This document shows, piece by piece, positions 57,666 to 64,000 of a stretch of DNA of 64,000 bases; within the stretch, counting starts at the first letter, position 1, and every line of letters starts with the position of its first letter. Origin of the DNA: Kutzneria sp044547355 (GTDB lineage: Bacteria > Actinomycetota > Actinomycetes > Mycobacteriales > Pseudonocardiaceae); the NCBI RefSeq assembly GCF_044547355.1, contig NZ_JBIUAG010000039.1, forward strand, positions 24,761-88,760. Direction: 5' to 3'. The notes under the pieces were generated by a model. That model had not been told where the DNA came from, made no database searches, and saw only the letters and a list, made by a program, of their open reading frames with translations. Both the position numbers and the translations under genes were made by a program.

Positions 57666-57804
57666 ATCCCCTCGGGCCGGCGAGCGGTTCGAGGACGGGC
57701 ACTGGCACTTCGACCCGCGGCGGCAACTCGGCGTGATCCGCCGGCGCGGACCTCGACGTGCGACGAATGTTGCCCGTATCGGCGGCCACAAGCCGCCCAA
57801 CTGG

Positions 57805-57831
57805 CGGAATTGTTATTCCGAATCGTAGCCT
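57805..57831 (+). promoter_or_regulatory. Promoter and palindrome of the first LAL regulator
   Basis: CGGAAT-TGTT-ATTCCG (57805-57820) is a symmetric site directly upstream of a TAGCCT -10-like hexamer (57826-57831). The ATG follows 7 nt later, so the message is probably leaderless and the palindrome is placed like an operator. Confidence 0.5.
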
Positions 57832-57837
57832 GGGCGC

Positions 57838-60489
57838 ATGTCCGCCGACGGTGTGCTCGGCCGCGAACCGGACCTGGCCGTGCTGGCCGGGTTTCTCGGA
57901 GTGTGCGCGGTGGACACGGCGGCGCTGGTGCTGTCCGGGGACGCGGGCGTGGGCAAGTCGGCCCTGCTCGACCTGACGGCGGCCGACGCCCGGACCCGCG
58001 GATTCCGAGTGCTGAGGGCCTCGGGCGCGGAGTTCGAGCAGGACATCGCCTTCGCCGGCCTACACCAGCTGCTCAGCCCGCTCCTCACCGAGCGGACCGG
58101 CCCGCTCGCCGTGACGTTGGGCATGGCCAAGGGCACGCCACCGAGCCGGGCCGAGGTGGTCGACGCGGTGATCGAGGTGCTCGACCCGCTGCGGCCGGTG
58201 CTCGTCGTCGTGGACGACCTGCACTGGATCGATCGGCCCAGCGCCATGGTGCTGGAGGACGTGGTCCGGCGAAGACCGTTGCGCCAGGCCGGTTTCCTGT
58301 TCGCGGTGCGGGGCAGCCAACATGTCGATGGCGCCGGCAGCTTCCGGGTGCGGCCGCTGGCCGAGGAGGCGGCGACGGCGGTCCTGCGCGAGCGGTTCCC
58401 GGCCATGGCCGAGCAGGTGCGACGGCGACTGGTGGCCGAGGCGCAGGGAAATCCGTTGGCGCTGCTGGAACTTCCGGTGCAATTGTCGCCGGAGCAGTGG
58501 CGTGGGAGCAGGTCGCTGCCGGAGACGCTGCCGCTGGGCGAACGTCTGCGGGAGGTGTTCGCGACCCGGGTCAGCGCCCTGCCGGAACGAGCTCGGCAGG
58601 CACTGCTGCTGGCCGCGCTGGAGAAGCCGGCCCCGCTGGATCCGGCCGAGACCGAGGACCTGGCCCCGGCCGTGCGGGCCGGCCTGGTCGGCGTCACCGA
58701 CGGCGAGGTCGTGTTCCGGCATCCGCTGACCCGCTCGGCGGTCGTCGCGCTGTCGACCAGCGCCGAACGCCGGCAGGCGCACGCCACGCTGGCCGAACGG
58801 CTGCGAGATCGCCCGGACCGGCACATCTGGCACCTCGCGCGCACGGCCGTCGCACCGGACGCGCACATCGCCGCCCTGCTCGACCAGGCGGCCGAGCGGA
58901 CGCGCCGCCGCGGCGACACCGCCGGCGCGGTCACCGCGCTGCTCCGGGCCGCCGAGCTCAGCCCCACCGGCGCCGCACGCGGCCGCCGGCTGGTCGAGGC
59001 CGCGTACATCGGTGCGGTGGCCGGCGGCGATCTCCGCCGCGTCCCCCGTCTCCTCGACGACGCCCGCCGCTGCCTCGACAATCCCGAGCCGCCACTGGTC
59101 AGCGCCGTGACGGCCGCCCACTACCTGCTGCTCAGCGGCGAAGGCGACATCGACACCGCGCATCGTCTGCTGGTCGCCGCGCTGGACATGCGGCCGGACG
59201 CGGCCGACGACACCGCGGTCGAGGCCGTGACGACGCTGGGCTGGGTCTGCTACTTCGGCGGCCGAGCCGAACTGTGGGCGGCCTTCCACCGCATCGTCGG
59301 CCGCTGGGCGGAGGTCCCGCACCTGGTGACGCTGTTGGGGGCGTTCCTGGGCGATCCGGCCCGCGCCGCGCTGCCCCGGCTGGCCGAGCTCGACGACGCC
59401 ATCGCCGCCCTGGACGAGCACGTGCCACCGATCGCGCTGATCCGCACCAGCCTCGCCGCGATCTTCGTCGACCGTCTGCCGGCCTGCCGGGAACGCCTGT
59501 TCCGGTTGCGTGCGCAGGCCGATCAGGCGGCCACGATCCGGCTGCACACGTTGTCGCTGCTCAGCCTGGAACGGCTCACCGCCGGGGCCTGGGACGAGGC
59601 CCTCGAACTCGCCGACGAGCAGGTGCGCCTGGCCGAGGAACACGGCTACGCCCTCCTGCGCAGTTTCGGGCTCTACACGCAGGCCATGGTCGCCGCCGGG
59701 CGCGGCGACGATCGCACGGTTGTCGACGTCACCAACCGGATGCTGGGGTGGGCGGCCCCGCGCGGAGTGCTGCTGGTGGGCCGGATCGCCAGACAGGCCT
59801 TGACCCTGGCCGCGCTCGGCCGAGGCGACTTCGACGCCGCGTACCGGCACGCCAGCTCGGTGTCGCCGCCGGGCACGCTCCCGTCCCACGTCCCCCACGC
59901 CCTGTGGTTCGTGCTGGACCTGACCGAGGCGGCGCTCGGCACCGGCCGGCCGGAGGAGGCCCGAACGCATGTCGCCGCCGCCCGGGCCGTGCGGCTGGAG
60001 GCGATCTCGCCGCGCTACGGCCTCTTGGTGGACGGGGCGGACGCGATGTCGGACCCGGACAACGACACGGCGCTGGCCCGGTTCGACGAGGTGCTGGCCC
60101 GGCCGGAGGTGCGTGACCATCCGTTCGAGCACGCGAGAATCCTGCTGCGCCACGGCGAACGCCTGCGGCGGGCCCGGATGAACCGGCAGGCCCGCGACCA
60201 GCTGGAACGGGCCGGCGAGATCTTCGCCGAACTCGGGGCCAAGGACTGGCTCGACCGGGCCGGCCGCGAGCTCCAGCCGGCCGGCCAGAACCGCCGGGCC
60301 GCCGCGCTGACCGCGCAGCAGCGCACGATCGTCGAGCTGGCCGCCGAGGGGCTGACCAACAAGCAGATCGCGCAACGGCTGTTCCTGTCCTCCCGCACCG
60401 TCGGAAACCAGCTCTACCAGGCGTTTCCCAAGCTCGGCGTGACCTCGCGGGCCGGGCTGCGCGACGCCATGCGCGGTGATCGCGAATGA
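57838..60489 (+). CDS. LuxR-family LAL transcriptional regulator (1)
   Basis: An 883-residue large ATP-binding LuxR regulator. It has an N-terminal STAND-type ATPase with Walker A GDAGVGKSALL (about residues 38-48) and Walker B VVVDDLHWID, a long TPR-like middle region, and a C-terminal LuxR HTH (LTAQQRTIVELAAEGLTNKQIAQRLFLSSRTVGNQLYQAFPKLGV). In actinomycetes such proteins often activate nearby secondary-metabolite or catabolic genes. It overlaps the next LAL gene by 4 nt (ATGA). Confidence 0.92.
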   Translation: MSADGVLGREPDLAVLAGFLGVCAVDTAALVLSGDAGVGKSALLDLTAADARTRGFRVLRASGAEFEQDIAFAGLHQLLSPLLTERTGPLAVTLGMAKGTPPSRAEVVDAVIEVLDPLRPVLVVVDDLHWIDRPSAMVLEDVVRRRPLRQAGFLFAVRGSQHVDGAGSFRVRPLAEEAATAVLRERFPAMAEQVRRRLVAEAQGNPLALLELPVQLSPEQWRGSRSLPETLPLGERLREVFATRVSALPERARQALLLAALEKPAPLDPAETEDLAPAVRAGLVGVTDGEVVFRHPLTRSAVVALSTSAERRQAHATLAERLRDRPDRHIWHLARTAVAPDAHIAALLDQAAERTRRRGDTAGAVTALLRAAELSPTGAARGRRLVEAAYIGAVAGGDLRRVPRLLDDARRCLDNPEPPLVSAVTAAHYLLLSGEGDIDTAHRLLVAALDMRPDAADDTAVEAVTTLGWVCYFGGRAELWAAFHRIVGRWAEVPHLVTLLGAFLGDPARAALPRLAELDDAIAALDEHVPPIALIRTSLAAIFVDRLPACRERLFRLRAQADQAATIRLHTLSLLSLERLTAGAWDEALELADEQVRLAEEHGYALLRSFGLYTQAMVAAGRGDDRTVVDVTNRMLGWAAPRGVLLVGRIARQALTLAALGRGDFDAAYRHASSVSPPGTLPSHVPHALWFVLDLTEAALGTGRPEEARTHVAAARAVRLEAISPRYGLLVDGADAMSDPDNDTALARFDEVLARPEVRDHPFEHARILLRHGERLRRARMNRQARDQLERAGEIFAELGAKDWLDRAGRELQPAGQNRRAAALTAQQRTIVELAAEGLTNKQIAQRLFLSSRTVGNQLYQAFPKLGVTSRAGLRDAMRGDRE

Positions 60490-63011
60490 CGCTGTTCGGA
60501 CGGGCCGAGGAGATCGGCCTCCTGCACCGCTTTGTCGAGGAAGCGGCCGACGGCGGGCGAGCGCTGGTGGTGCGCGGCGAGCCCGGGGTCGGCAAGACCG
60601 CATTGCTGGACGAGGCCGCCGCCCACGCCGAGGCGCGGGGCGTCGCGGTGCGGCGGGTCGCCGGCGCGGAGTTCTCGGCGACAGAGGACTTCGCGGCCCT
60701 GACCCGGCTCGGGCTCCCGGTCGCGTCGTCGAGCCGGCTGGCCGTCGCTCACGGTGTGCTCACCGCGCTGGCCGAGGCCGCGCCGGTGCTGCTGATCGTG
60801 GACGATCTCCAGTGGATCGACCGGGCGAGCGCGCAGGTGCTCGCGTTCGTCGCGCGGCGGATTGCCGACTCCGGCATAGGAATCCTCGGCGCGGCCCGCT
60901 TCGACGGCGGCGGGTTCCCTACTGTCGATCTGTCGCCGATCGACCAGCGTAGCGCGATTTCCTTGCTGAAGTACCACTTTCCGGCCATGCCCGAGCGCGT
61001 GCGGCGGCGGCTGGCCGAGGAGTCGGAAGGCAATCCGTTGGCGCTGCTGGAATTGCCGACCGCGCTGACTCCGTGGCAGCGCACCACGGTCGGCGCGCTG
61101 CCCGACGTGCTGCCGTTGAGCAGAAGGCTGCGAGACGCCTTTTCCTCACGTGTCATAGGACTCCCGGCGGCAACCCGGTCGTTGTTGCTGGTGGCGGCTC
61201 TGTCCGGCGACAACGCCGTCCTCGCCGACACGACGGGGCTCGCGCCGGCCGAACGGCTGGGACTGGTGCGGATCGACGAGACCACCGGGCAGTTGTCGTT
61301 CAGCCATCCGCTGATCCGCGCCGCCGTGGTGGAGCTGGCGTCCGAAGTGGAACGCCGCGAGGTGCACCGTCGGCTCGGGCATCTCACGGAGGCGGCCGGT
61401 CCCGACGAGCGCATGGCCCGGCTGCTCGGAGAGTCCGCGCACACCAAGGTGCGGCGGGGATCTCCGGTCGACGCAATCGGCGATCTGTTGCGCGCCGCCG
61501 ACCTGAGCCCGACCACCCGGGACACGCGGCTGGCCGAGGCCGCGTACCTGAGCACCGCCGTCACCGGGGATCTCGACAGCGCCCCGCACCTGCTCGCGCA
61601 GACGACCGAGTCCTCGCTGACCGTCGGCCTGGCCCGGGCCAGCCAGTCGCTGCACCACTTCGGCGACGTCGCCGCCGCCCGGCGGCTGCTCACCGCCGCG
61701 CTGAAGCAGGCCCCCGACCCGACCGACGGGACCGATCGGACGCTGCTCGAAGCCATCTGCCACCTGGCGCAGATCTCGGCGTTCGACGGGCAGTGGTCGC
61801 ATTTCCACGAGGCCGTCGGCCGCCTGTGCCCACGGCCGGAGCTGCTGGCGATCATCGAGTCGACCTACGCCGATCCGGCGCGGTGCGGCACGGCAATGCT
61901 GGACCGGCTGGACACCGTGCTCGCGGGCCTGTCCCGCGCGGTCAATCCGGCCCGCATCGTGCGGGTCGCGATCGCCGCGACCTACGTCGATCGCCTGCCG
62001 GCCTGCCGGACCGCACTCCGCCGGGTCGTCAGCCACGGCCGGGACGGCGGCCCGGTCGCCTCCGCGATCGAGGCGATGTTCCTGCTCGGCCAGGACGCGT
62101 TCCGAGCCGGCCAGTGGGACGAGGCGCGATCCCTCGCCGAGGAGGGGCTCGACCTGTGCGCGCGGCACGGCTACCAGTTGTTGGCCTGGCCGGGCCGTTT
62201 CCTCGACGCCCTGATCGCCGCCGCGCGGGGCGATCGCGACCGGGTGGAAGCCCGTATCCGCCGGATGGACGACTGGGCGGGTGGCCTGGCGCATCAGTAC
62301 GCGTGCCACGTGCGGGTGCTCGATGCCTTGGGACGCCGTGAGTTCGAGGCCGCTTATCGTTTCGGGACCGCGATCACTCCGACCGGCCGGCTGGCGTCCC
62401 ATGCCCCGCACGCGCTCTGGACGATCCTCGACCTCGTCGAGGCGGCGGTGCGAACAGGGCGGCACGCCGAGGCTCTCGCCCACGCGGCTTCTGGGCAGGA
62501 AATCCGGGCTGTGTCGGCGCGGTTCGAGTTCGTCGGACGGGTCGCGACGGCCCTGGCTGGGCGGGACGACGCGATGTTCGCCGAGGTGCTGGCCGCCGAC
62601 GGGCTGGACCGGTGGCCGTTCGAGCTGGCCCGGGCCGAGCTGTACCACGGCGAAATCCTGCGCCGGCAACGGAAACCCGGGCCGGCCGGCGCGCGACTGA
62701 CTGCTGCGGCGGAACGGTTCGAGCGCCTCGGGGCGCTGCCGTGGGCCGCCCGGGCCCGGACCGAGCTGCGGGCGGCCGGGACCCGCGCGCTGCCGCCGAA
62801 AGCCGTCGTGCTGACGTCCCAGCAACGCGAGATCGTCACCCTGGCGGCGGCCGGGCTGACCAACAAACAGATCGGCGCGCAGCTGTACCTGTCGCCACGG
62901 ACCGTCGGCGCCCACCTGTACCAACTGTTCCCCAAACTCGGCGTCACCACCCGAGCCGCGCTGCGTGACGCCCTGACCACCCTCGGCGAAGGCGACGCCA
63001 CAGTCATTTGA
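60486..63011 (+). CDS. LuxR-family LAL transcriptional regulator (2)
   Basis: An 841-residue LAL paralogue of the upstream protein: Walker A GEPGVGKTALLDEAA, Walker B LIVDDLQWIDRAS, a repeat-rich middle, and a C-terminal HTH (LTSQQREIVTLAAAGLTNKQIGAQLYLSPRTVGAHLYQLFPKLGV) nearly matching that of LAL 1. The N-terminal ATPase is shorter by about 40 residues than in LAL 1. The ATGA overlap means both are translated together and may act as a heteromer; their HTH similarity suggests related DNA targets. Confidence 0.92.
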   Translation: MTLFGRAEEIGLLHRFVEEAADGGRALVVRGEPGVGKTALLDEAAAHAEARGVAVRRVAGAEFSATEDFAALTRLGLPVASSSRLAVAHGVLTALAEAAPVLLIVDDLQWIDRASAQVLAFVARRIADSGIGILGAARFDGGGFPTVDLSPIDQRSAISLLKYHFPAMPERVRRRLAEESEGNPLALLELPTALTPWQRTTVGALPDVLPLSRRLRDAFSSRVIGLPAATRSLLLVAALSGDNAVLADTTGLAPAERLGLVRIDETTGQLSFSHPLIRAAVVELASEVERREVHRRLGHLTEAAGPDERMARLLGESAHTKVRRGSPVDAIGDLLRAADLSPTTRDTRLAEAAYLSTAVTGDLDSAPHLLAQTTESSLTVGLARASQSLHHFGDVAAARRLLTAALKQAPDPTDGTDRTLLEAICHLAQISAFDGQWSHFHEAVGRLCPRPELLAIIESTYADPARCGTAMLDRLDTVLAGLSRAVNPARIVRVAIAATYVDRLPACRTALRRVVSHGRDGGPVASAIEAMFLLGQDAFRAGQWDEARSLAEEGLDLCARHGYQLLAWPGRFLDALIAAARGDRDRVEARIRRMDDWAGGLAHQYACHVRVLDALGRREFEAAYRFGTAITPTGRLASHAPHALWTILDLVEAAVRTGRHAEALAHAASGQEIRAVSARFEFVGRVATALAGRDDAMFAEVLAADGLDRWPFELARAELYHGEILRRQRKPGPAGARLTAAAERFERLGALPWAARARTELRAAGTRALPPKAVVLTSQQREIVTLAAAGLTNKQIGAQLYLSPRTVGAHLYQLFPKLGVTTRAALRDALTTLGEGDATVI

Positions 63012-63051
63012 CTCAATCGACATGTCCGCTCGCGGAACTAGGTTCGTCGCC

Positions 63052-63735
63052 ATGAGCGCACGGAATGTTGTTCTGGTACATGGTGGATTCGTCGACGGAT
63101 CGGGCTGGGAGAAGGTCCACAACCTGCTGGTGCGCGACGGCTACACCGTGAGCGTCGTGCAGAACCCGACGCTGTCGCTGGCCGGAGACGCCACCGTCAC
63201 CCGCCAGGTCCTCGACCAGCAGGACGGCCCCACAGTGCTGGTCGGCCACTCCTACGGCGGCGCAGTCATCAGCGAGGCCGGCACCCACCCGAGTGTCGCC
63301 GCGCTCGTCTACATCACCGCCTTCGCCCCCGACAAGGGCGAATCCGTCAACACCCTCATCGCCGACCCGCCCCCCGGCGCACCGGTGCCGCCCATCCTGC
63401 CCCCGCAGGACGGATTCCTGTTCCTGGACAAGGAGAAGTTCCACGACTCCTTCGCCGGCGACGTCACCCCCGAACGGGCCCGGTTCCTGGCCGACTCCCA
63501 GGTCCCGTGGGGCGTCGACGCCCTCGCCGGGCAGATCAGCGAGCCGGCATGGCGGGTCAAGCCCAGCTGGTACCTCGTCGCCACCGACGACCGCATGATC
63601 CCGCCCCCGGCCCAGCGCGCCATGGCCGAACGCGCCGGGGCGACGGTGTCGGACATCGCGGGGAGCCACGCTATCTACGAATCCCAGCCTGAGGCGGTGG
63701 TTGAGGTCGTTCGGCAGGCTGCTGAGGCGGTTTGA
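63052..63735 (+). CDS. Alpha/beta hydrolase (EstC/hydroxynitrile-lyase-like)
   Basis: A 227-residue small alpha/beta hydrolase: VVLVHGGFVDGSGWEKV oxyanion region, nucleophile elbow VGHSYGGAVISEAG, the Asp in LVATDDRMIPP and the catalytic His in AGSHAIYESQPEAV. This form is common in actinomycetes, with esterase-type activity on unknown substrates. ATG 63052 lies 8 nt after a TAGGTT -10-like sequence and is preferred over ATG 63022. It follows the LAL pair and may be one of their targets. Confidence 0.85.
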   Translation: MSARNVVLVHGGFVDGSGWEKVHNLLVRDGYTVSVVQNPTLSLAGDATVTRQVLDQQDGPTVLVGHSYGGAVISEAGTHPSVAALVYITAFAPDKGESVNTLIADPPPGAPVPPILPPQDGFLFLDKEKFHDSFAGDVTPERARFLADSQVPWGVDALAGQISEPAWRVKPSWYLVATDDRMIPPPAQRAMAERAGATVSDIAGSHAIYESQPEAVVEVVRQAAEAV

Positions 63736-63755
63736 GGGTTATGGTTGGTTGTGGG

Positions 63756-63783
63756 ATGCCGTCTGGAGGGTTCCGGGCGGCAT
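63756..63783 (+). terminator. Terminator after the alpha/beta hydrolase
   Basis: ATGCCGTCTGGA pairs with TCCGGGCGGCAT (two G-U wobbles) around a GGGT loop, followed by a TTTT tract at 63789-63792: a standard rho-independent terminator. Confidence 0.75.
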
Positions 63784-64000
63784 TCCTGTTTTGGTGGGGT
63801 GGTGGTGTGGGTGGGTGGGTGGGTGGGTGTGGTTGTGGGGTGTGCTTTGGGTGCCCGCGCCGCGCGGTTGCCGTGGGGGTGGGGATTGCGGTGAGAGGTG
63901 GGGGCGTTGTTCGGCTGGGGGTGGGGGGCGTTATCCAGGCTACTCCGGGTGGATTTTGCGCGGAGACCTCTGGGCGATGGCGTATCAAGGCGCTATCGGG
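63784..64000. repeat. G-rich low-complexity end region with (GGGT)n run
   Basis: No gene is visible. Five GGG runs separated by single T residues (63809-63827) form a canonical short-loop G-quadruplex motif on the plus strand, followed by more G-rich sequence. The composition resembles the G-rich block at 32925-33210. Confidence 0.7.

Noticed and set aside
1..64000. CRISPR arrays, tRNA/rRNA genes, intact IS elements
   Set aside because: None was seen by eye: no regular repeat-spacer pattern, no tRNA-like cloverleaf and no transposase in the translated frames. A tRNA or Rfam scan could still find something small.

Overview
The window is high-GC chromosomal DNA of a filamentous actinomycete. 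The signs are ATGA/GTGA gene overlaps, likely leaderless GTG/ATG starts, many TetR/LacI/LuxR-LAL regulators, a SigK/RskA-type sigma/anti-sigma pair, a 13E12-family HNH gene, an NRPS operon and a FadD17-like ligase. A Pseudonocardiaceae member (for example Kutzneria-like) fits, but this is an inference from style and gene content. I found no tRNA, rRNA, CRISPR array or recognisable intact transposase.

Layout. 1-0.5 kb: the 3' end of a colicin/pyocin-type HNH DNase toxin overlapping its Im-type immunity gene. 0.5-3 kb: an SDR protein, a TetR regulator and an adenine/adenosine deaminase. 3.0-7.9 kb: an islet holding TetR, zinc alcohol dehydrogenase, aldehyde dehydrogenase and P450. It is bordered by imperfect direct repeats and by scraps of neighbouring genes. 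7.9-11.3 kb: VOC protein, NAD(P)-binding reductase, a periplasmic-binding-fold protein without a signal peptide, and a LysR regulator.

11.3-21.4 kb: a nicotinate-catabolism cluster. A MarR regulator diverges from genes for 2,5-dihydroxypyridine dioxygenase (NicX-like), an FAD monooxygenase (NicC-like), an MFS transporter, a three-subunit molybdenum hydroxylase plus a CoxG-like protein, and a single-chain fusion of maleamate amidohydrolase (NicF) with N-formylmaleamate deformylase (NicD). Together they would take nicotinate to maleate; no maleate isomerase is present in the window.

21.5-28.3 kb: a guanidine-responsive locus. A guanidine-I (ykkC) riboswitch precedes an APC permease, two DUF1989 carboxyguanidine-deiminase-like subunits and a urea/guanidine carboxylase that has only the carboxyltransferase half, without biotin carboxylase or biotin-carrier domains. 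A convergent allophanate hydrolase follows. Together with the nic genes this is about 16 kb devoted to scavenging nitrogen from heterocycles and guanidine.

28.8-34.5 kb: a large secreted beta-helix glycan hydrolase (probably GH87-like) with discoidin domains, then a decayed spacer with strong hairpins, G-rich repeats and a 13E12 HNH gene. 34.6-42.5 kb: a compact NRPS operon on the minus strand: SGNH hydrolase, A-T-C-A-T NRPS, a free-standing condensation domain with a degenerate active site, and a P450 with an unusual I-helix. 42.5-46.4 kb: TetR, type-B carboxylesterase and a FadD17-like ligase behind a KstR-like box. 46.3-50.1 kb: a SigK-RskA module with a fasciclin lipoprotein and a membrane sulfite-oxidase-like protein. 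50.4-55.0 kb: a LacI-controlled operon (beta-hydroxyacid dehydrogenase, M24-fold hydrolase, aldehyde dehydrogenase, LacI) with a perfect 14-bp operator. 55.3-57.6 kb: TetR and an FAD monooxygenase behind a perfect 20-bp inverted repeat. 57.8-63.7 kb: two overlapping LAL regulators and an alpha/beta hydrolase. The window ends in G-rich sequence with G-quadruplex potential.
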